Below are positions 42,961 through 51,101 of a DNA stretch of 64,000 nt, in pieces. The notes beneath the pieces were generated by a model, which saw nothing but the letters and a program-made list of their open reading frames with translations, did no database searches and was not told where the DNA came from. This stretch comes from VRUE01 sp963737575 (GTDB lineage: Bacteria > Actinomycetota > Thermoleophilia > Solirubrobacterales > 70-9): contig CAVTTJ010000005.1 in assembly GCA_963737575.1 (NCBI GenBank), positions 434,001 to 498,000 on the forward strand, in the 5' to 3' direction. Within the stretch, counting starts at the first letter, position 1; each line of letters begins with the position of its first letter. Made by a program: the position numbers and the translations under genes.

Positions 42961-43613
42961 CCGGCTCTCCGAAGCGGGGGCAACGGGCGCTTCGCGATCT
43001 CCGCTGCATCGGCGGCCGGCAGGCCGAGGCTTCGCAGTATCCCGGCCGCGTACTCAACGTCGCAGGCGGGATCGAGCTCTCCCAGGAGGACCGAGTGGAT
43101 GACAGCGACCAGCGCACCGCCCGACGCCTGCAGGGCCAACTCCGGGTTCTCGAGCGTGAAGCGCCCTGCCTCGATTCCGGCCTGGATGTCTTTCCGCGCA
43201 GCTTCTCCCAGGGCTGCTTGGCCGATCCGGTGCGGAACCTCGAAGCGCACGAGCAGCCAGGCCAGATTTGGATCGCTGGCGGCCAGATCCACCAGGTGGC
43301 GGTGGGCGACGCTGATCTTCTCGGCGGGATCTTCGACCGCCGCCTGTCGCTCCTGCAGAAGAGCCAGCTGTTCCTCTAGGGCACTCGCCAGTAGGGCGGT
43401 GAGCAGGTCCTCCTTAGTCTCAAAATAGTTGTAGAAGGAGCCGACAGCGATGTCGGCCTCCTCGGCGATCTCGGCGATCGTCGTCGCCTCTATGCCTTTG
43501 GCGGCAAACAACCGCTGCGCCGCCGCGATGAGGCCGGCGCGGGTTCGGGCCTGGCGGCGCTGGACCCGCCCTGCGTCAGGTGCGTTCTCGGTTGCCATCG
43601 CTGGAGTATGCAT
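42957..43613 (-). CDS. TetR-family transcriptional regulator
   Basis: 218 residues. The N-terminal helix-turn-helix is typical: RAGLIAAAQRLFAAKGIEAT, then TIAEIAEEADIAVGSFYNYF. The C-terminal ligand-binding helices carry no recognisable sensor motif. Start ATG 43613 (43598 possible). It is divergent from the aromatic-degradation operon starting at 43679 and co-transcribed with the lipid kinase, so repression of the operon with induction by an aromatic ligand is the likely scheme. Confidence 0.87.
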   Translation of the reverse strand: MHTPAMATENAPDAGRVQRRQARTRAGLIAAAQRLFAAKGIEATTIAEIAEEADIAVGSFYNYFETKEDLLTALLASALEEQLALLQERQAAVEDPAEKISVAHRHLVDLAASDPNLAWLLVRFEVPHRIGQAALGEAARKDIQAGIEAGRFTLENPELALQASGGALVAVIHSVLLGELDPACDVEYAAGILRSLGLPAADAAEIAKRPLPPLRRAG

Positions 43614-43678
43614 AGCGCTTCGTGAATGATGATATCTTCAAACTTGAATCCTAGTTCATTTCCTGTTAAGGTACCGCC
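43614..43678. promoter_or_regulatory. Divergent promoter/operator region between tetR and the aromatic operon
   Basis: The 65-bp spacer is AT-rich in contrast to its flanks and contains TGAATCCTAGTTCA (imperfect dyad, TGAA/TTCA arms) and ATGATATC. It is the only place for both promoters and for a TetR operator. The exact boxes are not assigned. Confidence 0.45.
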
Positions 43679-45481
43679 ATGGAGAGGGTTCCGGTCCTTA
43701 TCGTCGGCGGCGGCGGAGCTGGTCTCACGGCCTCGATGCTGCTCGCCGGGTTGGAGGTCGACCACCTGTTGGTCAACTCGCGGCCCGGCACCTCCGATCT
43801 GCCCAAGGCCCACGTTCTCAACCAGAGGGCGATGGAGATCCTCGACGACGTCGGCATGGCCGACCTGATTGAGGAGCGCGGCACGCCGGCCGAGGCAATG
43901 GCGGCCACCGCCTTCTACGCCGGCTTGGGAGGGTCAGATCCCGACGCCGGCCGCCGGATCGCGAAGCTGCAGTGCTGGGGCGCCGGTGGAGAGGACGAGC
44001 ACTGGCGCGCCGCCAGTCCCCGCCGGCAGTGCAATCTGCCGCAGATCCGGCTCGAGCCGCTGCTGCGGGTGCGGGCCGAAGAGCTATCGCCCGCCAGGGT
44101 CCGCTTCAACCACGAGTTGATCGAACTGAGCCAGGACGAGGAAGCGGTCACGGCGATCGTTCGCGACAACGAGGACGGCCATGAGTACGAGGTCTGCGCC
44201 GACTACCTGATCGGGGCCGACGGCGGCCGCACGATCCCGGCACAGATCGGCGTGGAGTACGAAGGCCTCGGCGTCGTCTCCGAGGCGGTCAGCTTCCACG
44301 TTTCCGCGGACTTCTCCACGCTGGCCCCCGACCCGGACGTCCTGATCCGCTGGATCATCTCTCCGGAGCGCGGCGGCGGCGTGGTGATGGTGCCGATGGG
44401 ACCCGTGCGCTGGGGGCCCGGCTCGGAGGAGTGGGTGATCCACCTCCAATACCTGGTCGGCGATCCCCGCGCCGCCTCGGACGAAGAGGTTCTGGCTGAC
44501 CTGCGCACGGCCCTAGCGATCCCGGAGCTGCCGATGCAGATCCACAAAATCTCCCGCTGGACGGTCGACGCGGTGCTCGCCTCCACCTTTCGCGAGGGCC
44601 GCGTCTTCCTGGTCGGCGACGCCGCCCACCGCCACCCGCCGACCGGCGGGTTGGGGCTCACCAGCGCGATCCACGATGTCCACAACCTCTGCTGGAAGCT
44701 CGCCGCCGTGCTGGCCGGACAGGCCGGGGCGCCGTTGCTCGACACCTATGAGGCCGAGCGACGGCCGGTGGACGCGCGCAACGCCCAGCGCTCACTCGAA
44801 AACGCCGTCAACCACCTGGCGATCATCGCGACGGCAGGCGTCAGCCCGGAGAAGAGCGCCGAGGAGAACTGGGAGTCTCTGCGCCGGGTGTGGAGCGAGG
44901 AGTCGGACTCCGCCGATCAGCGGGCCGGCGTTCTGAGCGGCATTCGCGCCCAGTCGATGGAGTTCAACGAGCACAACGTCGAGTACGGGTTCGCGCATCA
45001 GTCCGCGGCGATCGTGCCCGACGGGACACCGGAGCCGGAGAACCCTGACGACGTCCGCATCTACATCCCCTCGACCCGACCCGGCTCTCCGCTGCCCCAC
45101 GCCTGGATCGAGGACATCGACGGCGATCGCCGTCCGATCAAGGACCTTGTGCGTCCGGGTGCCTTCCTGGTCATCGCCGGTGAGGAGGGGACGGCGTGGT
45201 GTGAGGCGGCAAAGCAGGTAGCGGACGATCTCGACATAGCGCTGGACGCGGTGAGGATCGGCCATCTGGACGGCGACTTCTTCGACCCCCTCTGCGCCTG
45301 GCTCCGCCGCCGCGGGTTCGGCCCCGAGGGCGCGGTGCTCGTGCGGCCAGACCGGTTCGTGGCGTGGCGGAGCATGGGTGCCGTGGAACAGCCCGCGGAG
45401 GCACTCCGGGGTGCTTTGGGTCAGGTGCTCGCCCGCGCCCGGGTGGCAGCGTCTCCTCTGCCTGCGAAGGCCGGCGCGTGA
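43679..45481 (+). CDS. FAD-dependent aromatic hydroxylase (TfdB/PheA-like)
   Basis: A class A flavoprotein monooxygenase, 600 residues. FAD-binding VLIVGGGGAGLTASMLLAG is at residue 6, DYLIGADGGRTIPAQIGVEY is the DG motif, and GRVFLVGDAAHRHPPTGGLG is the second FAD motif. A thioredoxin-like C-terminal domain (about 440-590) is typical of the phenol-hydroxylase branch, as is NQRAMEILDDVGM. First gene of a five-gene operon in which each stop overlaps the next start. Probably hydroxylates a phenolic substrate to a catechol, supplying the dioxygenase downstream. Confidence 0.85.
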   Translation: MERVPVLIVGGGGAGLTASMLLAGLEVDHLLVNSRPGTSDLPKAHVLNQRAMEILDDVGMADLIEERGTPAEAMAATAFYAGLGGSDPDAGRRIAKLQCWGAGGEDEHWRAASPRRQCNLPQIRLEPLLRVRAEELSPARVRFNHELIELSQDEEAVTAIVRDNEDGHEYEVCADYLIGADGGRTIPAQIGVEYEGLGVVSEAVSFHVSADFSTLAPDPDVLIRWIISPERGGGVVMVPMGPVRWGPGSEEWVIHLQYLVGDPRAASDEEVLADLRTALAIPELPMQIHKISRWTVDAVLASTFREGRVFLVGDAAHRHPPTGGLGLTSAIHDVHNLCWKLAAVLAGQAGAPLLDTYEAERRPVDARNAQRSLENAVNHLAIIATAGVSPEKSAEENWESLRRVWSEESDSADQRAGVLSGIRAQSMEFNEHNVEYGFAHQSAAIVPDGTPEPENPDDVRIYIPSTRPGSPLPHAWIEDIDGDRRPIKDLVRPGAFLVIAGEEGTAWCEAAKQVADDLDIALDAVRIGHLDGDFFDPLCAWLRRRGFGPEGAVLVRPDRFVAWRSMGAVEQPAEALRGALGQVLARARVAASPLPAKAGA

Positions 45482-46389
45482 ACGGCGTCTCCCGCATCGG
45501 GCACATGGCGCTGCGCGTCCCGGATCTCGAGGCAGCGGTTGGGTTCCACGCTGACGTGCTCGATCTCGTCGAGACCGAGAGGCAGGGCGGGGTCTCCTAC
45601 CTGACCTGCAACGAGCGCCACCATGAGCTGATCCTGATCGAGTCGGCCGAGCGGGGCTACGACCACATCGGCCTCGAGGTTCCGGATCCTGAGACGCTGG
45701 AGCGGCTGCGATCGGGGGTCGCCGCCGCCGGCGGCGAGCTGATCGGTCGGACCTACGACGGCGAGCCCGGCGTCGAACGCGCGGCTTTCGTGCGCGGCCC
45801 AGGCGGCCACGTCTACAAGCTCTATTGCGGCATGAAGGAGGTCTCGGCGCCCCCGGCCGGCGAGCGGCCGGTGAAGTTCGAGCACGCCTCGGTGAAGGCG
45901 CGGCGGCTGGGCCCCACCGAGCGCTTCTTCGCAGACGGCCTCGGCTTCCGCTTCTCCGACCGGATGGGGAGGACGGCAAGCTGGTGGCACTGCGACGCCG
46001 ACCACCACGGAATGGCCGTCGTATTCGGCCCCCGGCCCGAGCTCTCCCACTACGCCTGGACCCTGCCCGACCTGAACGCGATCGGCCGCGTGGCCGACCG
46101 CCTGCTCGCCCGGGGCCGCAAGCCGATCTGGGGCCCGAGTCGCCACGGTCCTGGCAACAACCTCTTCCTCTACTTCCACGATGCCGACGGGGCGATGATC
46201 GAGTGCTGTGCCGACATGGCGACGATGCCGCCCGAGGGCGACTATCAGGCCCGGCAATGGCCGGGCGGGCTCGGCGCGATCAACCAGTGGGGCGGGCCGC
46301 CGCCGCCGCGCTTCCTGCTCACCGGCTTTCCGATTGCGCCCGGCGAGCCGCAGTCGCTGCACTCACAGCCAGGAACCAGCGTCGGATGA
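45478..46389 (+). CDS. Type I extradiol ring-cleavage dioxygenase (VOC fold)
   Basis: 303 residues from GTG 45478, overlapping the hydroxylase stop (GTGA). Two glyoxalase-like domains: the N-terminal RIGHMALRVPDLEAAVGFHA and the C-terminal FEHASVKARRLGPTERFFAD. Probable iron ligands are His in the HASVKA strand, His in LSHYAWTLPDL and Glu in GAMIECCADM, with the second-shell HHG near residue 178 and Tyr in LFLYFHDADG, matching BphC/catechol 2,3-dioxygenase enzymes. It should open the catechol ring next to the hydroxyls. Confidence 0.85.
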   Translation: MNGVSRIGHMALRVPDLEAAVGFHADVLDLVETERQGGVSYLTCNERHHELILIESAERGYDHIGLEVPDPETLERLRSGVAAAGGELIGRTYDGEPGVERAAFVRGPGGHVYKLYCGMKEVSAPPAGERPVKFEHASVKARRLGPTERFFADGLGFRFSDRMGRTASWWHCDADHHGMAVVFGPRPELSHYAWTLPDLNAIGRVADRLLARGRKPIWGPSRHGPGNNLFLYFHDADGAMIECCADMATMPPEGDYQARQWPGGLGAINQWGGPPPPRFLLTGFPIAPGEPQSLHSQPGTSVG

Positions 46390-47384
46390 AGCTGAGGAGG
46401 ATCGCCGAGGGGCTGATCGTCCGGCACGACTCGGGGCACTGGGTTCCACTTCGGGGCGAGGGTCTCACCGACGAGCAGAGCCAGAACATGGTCGCCTTCC
46501 TCGCCGCTGGCGAGGAGACGCGCGCCGCCGCCGAGGCCATGCTGGCCGGCATCGAGGATCCGGCCTCCGTGGCGGTCGATCCGGCGGGCGCCTCGATCCC
46601 CTTCCAGCCGCGCTCGATGCGGGCCTTCATGCTCTGGGAGTCGCACATGATCGCGTCGAGCCGGATGCTCGTGAAGCGCTTCTTCCCGCCTCCCGCCGCC
46701 AGGGCGGTCGCCGGATACGAGCGCCTCACCGGCAAGACGTTCCCGAAGCTGAAGCCGAACAAGCGCTTCTACGAGAAGCCGACCTTCTACGTCGCCAACC
46801 ACGGCGCGCTGCTCGGTGACGGCGACCCGATGTGGTGGCCCAAGCACACCGAGTGGCTCGACTTCGAGTTGGAGCTGGCCTTTGTCCTTTCCCGGCCGCT
46901 CGTAGACGCGAGCCCCGAGGAGGCCGCTGCCGCGGTCGGCGGCTGGTTCGTCGTAAACGACTGGTCGGCGCGCGACGTGCAGGCAGAGGACGCCCGCGAA
47001 AGCATCTTCGGCCCTGTGGTCAAGTCGAAGACTTTCGCCAACTCGATCGGCCCGGATGTGCTCACCGCCGACCAGGTGCCCGACTGGACCAGGATGACCG
47101 GACGGGTGCGCGTCGACGGCGAGCTTTGGTGCGAGGGCTCGACCGCCGGCCCTGCACATGGCATCGGGGCGATGCTCGCCTTCGCCTCGGCCGGCGAGCG
47201 CTTGGAGCCAGGCGATGTCGTCTCCACCGGGACGATGCCCGGCTGTTGCGGGTTGGAGCTCGATCGCTGGATTCAGCCGGGGCAGACCGTCGAGCTCGAG
47301 ATCGACGGGATCGGCACGCTGAGCAACCGGATCGACCTTAACGCCGAGCCGCACAACGCGACGGTGGCGGGAATCTTGACGTGA
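46386..47384 (+). CDS. Fumarylacetoacetate hydrolase-family protein
   Basis: 332 residues, ATGA overlap with the dioxygenase gene. The C-terminal FAH domain has FYVANHGALLGDGD, WLDFELELAFVLSRPL with the metal-binding Glu residues, GWFVVNDWSARDVQAE, KSKTFANSIGPDVL, and EPGDVVSTGTMPGC. In this pathway it probably hydrolyses or isomerises the ring-opened dienoate, instead of the alpha/beta-hydrolase (MhpC/BphD) used in classical meta-cleavage. The N-terminal 100 residues are a variable cap. Confidence 0.85.
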   Translation: MKLRRIAEGLIVRHDSGHWVPLRGEGLTDEQSQNMVAFLAAGEETRAAAEAMLAGIEDPASVAVDPAGASIPFQPRSMRAFMLWESHMIASSRMLVKRFFPPPAARAVAGYERLTGKTFPKLKPNKRFYEKPTFYVANHGALLGDGDPMWWPKHTEWLDFELELAFVLSRPLVDASPEEAAAAVGGWFVVNDWSARDVQAEDARESIFGPVVKSKTFANSIGPDVLTADQVPDWTRMTGRVRVDGELWCEGSTAGPAHGIGAMLAFASAGERLEPGDVVSTGTMPGCCGLELDRWIQPGQTVELEIDGIGTLSNRIDLNAEPHNATVAGILT

Positions 47385-48982
47385 GCATGAGCGCCGAACC
47401 CGACTGCGACGTTCTCGTTTGTGGGCTCGGGCCGGTGGGGCAGCTCCTCGCCCTTCTGCTCGCCCGCCGGGGCGTCTCCGTTGTTGCGGTCGACCAGGCC
47501 AGCAAGCCATTCGAGCTGCCACGAGCAGCGGTGGTCGATGACGAGGTTCTGCGGATCTTCCAGGCCGCGGGCGTCGAGCGGGAGATCCTCGCCGAGAGCC
47601 AGCGGCAGGAGGAGGTCAGCTTCGTCACGGTGCGGGGCCGGGCACAGTGCCTGCTGCAGCCGGTCAATGGATCGCAGGGCCATCCGCCTCTGGTCTCGAT
47701 CCATCAGCCCTCGATCGAGCGCACGCTGATCGCCGCGTTGGCCGACCAGGAGACGGTGCGGACCGCTTGGGGCAGACGCCTGGAGTGCGTCGACCAAGAT
47801 CGCGAGGAAGTTCGAGCGGTCGTGCGCTCCGTCGAGGATGAATCGACCGAGGAGATCCGGGCTCGATGGGCAGTTGGCTGCGACGGCGGCGCCAGTTGGG
47901 TTCGCCAGCTGCTCGGGATCGAGTTCGGCGGTTCCACCTTCAGGCAGCGCTGGCTCGTCGTCGATGCACTAGTTGACCGGCCGCTGGCGAAAGTCCGCCA
48001 TCCCCATTTCTTCGGCGATTGGCGGCGTCCGATCGTCTCGCTGCCGATGTCCCCGGGCCGCCACCGCTGGGAGTGGATGCTGCATCCCGGCGAGGATCCC
48101 GAACCGTTCCTCGACCCGGACTCCCTTCGCGAGCGCATCGATCCCTGGCTCGAAGGCGAGACGGCAACCGTGGAGCGCGCTGTCGTCTACACATTCCACG
48201 CCCGCGCGGCCGCGCGCTGGCGGGAGGGCCGGGTGCTGCTGGCCGGGGACGCCGCGCACCTGATGCCGCCCTTCGCCGGACAGGGGTTCAGCTCCGGGGC
48301 CCGCGACGCCGCCAACCTCGCCTGGAAGCTCGAGGCGGTTCTCGCGGGTGCGCCCGAGAGCCTGCTGGACACCTACGAGCAGGAGCGCCGGCCACACGTC
48401 GAGGCGATGCGAAGGCTGGCCGTCAGCCTCGGCAGCTTCGTCCAGACCGCCGACCGCCGGGTGGCTCGCGTGCGCGACCTCTTCCTCGGGGCTCTCGACG
48501 TGACCGGGATCGCGAGCTGGGCACGAGCAAGGATCAAGCCGCTGCCCGCCTACGGGGCCGGTGCCTTCGGCGAACGCCCGCACCGAATCGTCTTCAAGCG
48601 AGGCGTCGGTGCGCAGTTCCCGCAACCCGTCGTTCGGGTGGGCGGAGACGAGGTGCTCGTGGACGAAGCGGCCGGCCGGGGTTGGTGTGCGTTGTCGGCC
48701 GACGCGAACGCCGCCAACGCGCTGGCGGCAGGGGGCCTACGTGTCTTGCTCCTCGGCCGCGACCTCGAGGACTTAGAAGGGACGATCGGTGAGTGGCTGG
48801 CTAGCTTCGGAGCATCGTGGGTCCTCCTGCGGCCGGACCGCTTCGTCTTTGCGCTCGGGAGCTCCGGAGGCGACGAAATCCGGCGTGCGCTCGACGCACT
48901 CCACCGCAATCTGGGACGGGCGACCTCCGAGCTCAGCGGCGGACGCAGCCAAGCAATCTCCAAGCCGTTGGTCGCCGCATGA
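47381..48982 (+). CDS. FAD-dependent hydroxylase, MhpA-like (3-hydroxyphenylpropionate hydroxylase family)
   Basis: 533 residues from GTG 47381 with a GTGA overlap. Seen are VLVCGLGPVGQLLALLLARR (FAD), AVGCDGGASWVRQLLGIEF (DG motif) and GRVLLAGDAAHLMPPFAGQG with ARDAANLAWKLEAVL. The C-terminal thioredoxin-like domain is present. It is only distantly similar to the first hydroxylase of the operon, so two successive ring hydroxylations or two substrates are implied. Confidence 0.87.
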   Translation: MSMSAEPDCDVLVCGLGPVGQLLALLLARRGVSVVAVDQASKPFELPRAAVVDDEVLRIFQAAGVEREILAESQRQEEVSFVTVRGRAQCLLQPVNGSQGHPPLVSIHQPSIERTLIAALADQETVRTAWGRRLECVDQDREEVRAVVRSVEDESTEEIRARWAVGCDGGASWVRQLLGIEFGGSTFRQRWLVVDALVDRPLAKVRHPHFFGDWRRPIVSLPMSPGRHRWEWMLHPGEDPEPFLDPDSLRERIDPWLEGETATVERAVVYTFHARAAARWREGRVLLAGDAAHLMPPFAGQGFSSGARDAANLAWKLEAVLAGAPESLLDTYEQERRPHVEAMRRLAVSLGSFVQTADRRVARVRDLFLGALDVTGIASWARARIKPLPAYGAGAFGERPHRIVFKRGVGAQFPQPVVRVGGDEVLVDEAAGRGWCALSADANAANALAAGGLRVLLLGRDLEDLEGTIGEWLASFGASWVLLRPDRFVFALGSSGGDEIRRALDALHRNLGRATSELSGGRSQAISKPLVAA

Positions 48983-49401
48983 ATGTGTCGCCGCAATTGA
49001 CCGCTGAGCTCGCAGAGCTGCTCGCCGCGAACAAGCTCGGAACCCTCGCGACGGTAGGCGAGGACGGCCTGCCCCGACTGTCGGTCGTCTACTACGCCAA
49101 CCGGGGTGAGCGCATCTTCATCTCGACCCTTCGCGGACGGGTGAAGGCGAAGGACATCGAACGGAAAGGTTGGGCCGCGCTGTCGGTGCGCGGTGAGGAG
49201 CCGCCCTATCCATCGGCGACCTTCACTGGCCGCGCGGCCGTCCGAACGGCCGGGATAGGCGAGGACACGGCGCTCATCATGGGGCGCATCGCCGGTCTGT
49301 CGGAGCCGCCCGAGCCACAGAGCGACGAGGCCCTCGCCGAGGCCGGGCGGGTGTTGGTCGAGATCACGGTCGAGCGCGTTGCTGCCGCGATGCATTTGTA
49401 G
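48979..49401 (+). CDS. Pyridoxamine-oxidase-fold FMN/F420-dependent oxidoreductase (FDOR-B-like)
   Basis: 140 residues, ATGA overlap with the hydroxylase. A split beta-barrel: LLAANKLGTLATVGEDGLPR, VVYYANRGERIFISTLRGRV and KAKDIERKGWAALSVRG. The basic RGRVKAKDI segment is where F420- or FMN-phosphate is held in related proteins. As the host encodes F420 synthesis 30 kb away, an F420-dependent reduction of an unsaturated intermediate is plausible. FMN or heme binding cannot be excluded. Last gene of the operon; a foreign tRNA tail begins about 30 bp later. Confidence 0.75.
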   Translation: MNVSPQLTAELAELLAANKLGTLATVGEDGLPRLSVVYYANRGERIFISTLRGRVKAKDIERKGWAALSVRGEEPPYPSATFTGRAAVRTAGIGEDTALIMGRIAGLSEPPEPQSDEALAEAGRVLVEITVERVAAAMHL

Positions 49402-49433
49402 TCATTGTCGGGGAAGCAGCCCCTCACAACGAC

Positions 49434-49475
49434 CCGTCAGCCCCGACGGTCGCGGGCTCGAATCCCGCCCCAATC
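49434..49475 (+). repeat. 3' fragment of a second tRNA species
   Basis: The T-arm GCGGG/CCCGC with CTCGAAT (49452-49468) is perfect, preceded by a CCGTC/GACGG stem and followed by CCAATCTGCACC-like sequence. No 5' half exists upstream. It is not the tRNA-Pro tail and may mark an older integration event nested at the end of cassette 1. Confidence 0.5.
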
Positions 49476-49493
49476 TGCACCCGCGAAAGTCGG

Positions 49494-49650
49494 CGTGGTA
49501 CCCCTTTGGTACCGGATGCATCGTCCGATATGTCCGATGAGTCTAGGTCGGGGGACAGGAGGGACGCATGGGACGCGTAGGGACGCATCTGGCAGTCGTG
49601 TCCTCCGGCTGGGGGCCGAGCGGTCGCCGGTTCAAATCCGGCCTCCCCGA
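49494..49650 (+). repeat. 157-bp island repeat, copy A (arm plus tRNA-Pro tail)
   Basis: Begins with the inverted KpnI-like pair GGTACC-(n5)-GGTACC, then GTCCGAT twice (9 bp apart), then GGGACGCAT, GGGACGCGT and GGGACGCAT in tandem. It ends in the 45-nt tRNA-Pro copy (49606-49650). Copies B (54704-54860) and C (61981-62137) have exactly the same length and order. The short iterated motifs resemble arm-type integrase-binding sites. Confidence 0.9.
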
Positions 49651-49777
49651 TCACCGGAAGCCCGGTTCCGAGGCGGGGTTCCAGTTGGAGAGGAGCCAGC
49701 ACTAAACGTCTCTTGGGCAGCGCGGTACCAGTCTTGGTACCGAATCCGAGGAGCGCCGGGGGCCGCGAGGCGCAGAT

Positions 49778-50563
49778 CTACGGGGTCGGTATCTGAGTCC
49801 GCGACAAGTGGTCCTGCCAGCCTGTGTCAATCAGGCCGAGAATCGGGTCGAAGCCACCAACGTCGACCTCTGCCGCGCTCAGTTCGTATTCCCGTTCGCC
49901 GCTTGCCGTGACAGTGGAACGGTGACTCGTGCGCTCCTCAAGCTCGGCAAGCATCTCCGCGCCGCGCCCATCGTGGACCTGGAAGACGACATCTGTTGCC
50001 ATTTGCCGGGGAAGTTTTTTGGGAAGTGGCTCGGCGGCATCCGGCGGCGATATGCGAGAGGAGACCGATGTGCCCGAAACCCAATCGCGGCCAGTCGGCG
50101 CAACCGGGGCGGGTGATGTGGAGGAGCTGGATTCTTCCATCACCAACCCTCCGCCCTCGTCAGTCCAGCGATCAGCATCCGACTGGGTTTGTAGTTCGGG
50201 TTCGACTCGTTGTTCGTGTCGGTCCGCCCAGCGGCTGCCGCATCGCCAGCACGCGCCGTCCTGGCTGCCCAGCGGCGCCGCGCAGGCCACACACAGTCGG
50301 GGAGTGTGCCGGTTGTGCTTTTTCAGGCTGGCGGTTGCGACAGCGGGCGGAATCGGCGTTGCATTCTTGAAGCGGGAAGCGGGGGGAATTGGAGCTGTGA
50401 GGGGCTCCGGAGATTCGGCGGGACTGGCCAAGCCCGCGCGGCGCCCCGCGTTTGCGCTTGGCTTGCCTCCGAGCAGGACGCAGAGTTGGTCTGCAAGCTC
50501 TGGCGTCGCATCCGCCGAGCGGTCGCCGGCCTCGACTGGCTCATGGAACATGATGGCCTCCAA
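49778..50563 (-). CDS. Zinc-ribbon-containing protein of unknown function
   Basis: 261 residues. The centre carries a CxxC-(n10)-CxxC ribbon (CVACAAPLGSQDGACWRCG). The N-terminal and middle parts are Pro/Ser/Ala-rich and look disordered. A C-terminal segment (TDVVFQVHDGRGAEMLAELE, ELSAAEVDVGGFDPILGLI) looks folded. No known family recognised. The start (ATG 50563 or 50551) is uncertain. The opposite strand also stays open, so the call rests on composition and the ribbon. Confidence 0.5.
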   Translation of the reverse strand: MEAIMFHEPVEAGDRSADATPELADQLCVLLGGKPSANAGRRAGLASPAESPEPLTAPIPPASRFKNATPIPPAVATASLKKHNRHTPRLCVACAAPLGSQDGACWRCGSRWADRHEQRVEPELQTQSDADRWTDEGGGLVMEESSSSTSPAPVAPTGRDWVSGTSVSSRISPPDAAEPLPKKLPRQMATDVVFQVHDGRGAEMLAELEERTSHRSTVTASGEREYELSAAEVDVGGFDPILGLIDTGWQDHLSRTQIPTP

Positions 50564-50609
50564 TTGGGCCCATCTCTGACTCGATCGACCGAGCCTCTAC
50601 CGGAGAGTC

Positions 50610-50732
50610 CTTCCGGTGGAGGCCCCTGTCGCTTGGGACAACGTCCGTGTGCTTCAGGGGCGGGGTTAGCAACTAAAGCGTATCACTAATTCATGAATTT
50701 TACTTCATAATTCATAAGAGATACCAGCGAGG
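50610..50732 (+). repeat. Diverged copy of the 54.4-kb regulator's promoter and start
   Basis: Shares, in opposite orientation, the order CGCTTGG, TTCAGGGG, GGCGGGGTT, AATTCATGAA and AGAGATA with the region upstream of the winged-helix gene at 54387. The ATG at 50693 is followed by a stop after four codons, so only the control region survives. AATTCATGAATT (50688-50699) is a perfect palindrome and a likely operator core. Confidence 0.55.
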
Positions 50733-50765
50733 AAGCAGCCGGCCGTGACTGGCAGCGAGACGGGC

Positions 50766-51101
50766 CTACGGATCGGGGGTCACGGAGAATCCGGCATAAG
50801 CCCCTCCCGGCCGCACGGCTACCCGGGTTCGCTTCATTGCTTGATCGGCGTCCCGCGCTCTCACCGAGACGACGAACTCATGCAGCTTGCTCGCACCGTC
50901 CCGCAGGGATGCGGCGTTGGCGTGCCTGTCGACCAGGGGAGTTATCGCTGCCGCCGAGAGCGCGCCGCGGATTCGCCTGATCATCGGTGGGCCTGTAAAG
51001 CTGACCTCAAACCGGTACAGCCGAGTCTGCGGAAAGGCGAGGAGGGGATCGAGCTTCCCTGTCGGCAAATCACATAGGGGCACGCGCCCTCCTTTTCTCA
51101 C
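50766..51101 (-). CDS. Small hypothetical protein
   Basis: 111 residues if read from 51101. The central part reads naturally as a beta-alpha domain: LYRFEVSFTGPPMIRRIRGA, LHEFVVSVRARDADQAMKRT and VRPGGAYAGFSVTPDP. No motif is recognised and no clear ribosome-binding site is seen. Situated between the decayed promoter copy and a gene-poor stretch of cassette 2. Confidence 0.45.
   Translation of the reverse strand: MRKGGRVPLCDLPTGKLDPLLAFPQTRLYRFEVSFTGPPMIRRIRGALSAAAITPLVDRHANAASLRDGASKLHEFVVSVRARDADQAMKRTRVAVRPGGAYAGFSVTPDP

Larger units (their letters stand above)
40682..49650. mobile_element. Putative integrative cassette 1 at tRNA-Pro
   Basis: Bounded on the left by intact tRNA-Pro and on the right by a 45-nt exact copy of its 3' end. 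It carries the coiled-coil, HdeD-like, lipid-kinase, TetR and aromatic-degradation genes. No integrase or excisionase gene is seen, so mobility in trans, or past loss of the integrase, is inferred. Confidence 0.55.

Noticed and set aside
49424..49702. Frames containing GFEPATARPPAG in repeats A, B and C
   Set aside because: These are translations of the tRNA-Pro tail, not integrase or surface proteins; the similarity among them follows from the DNA repeat.
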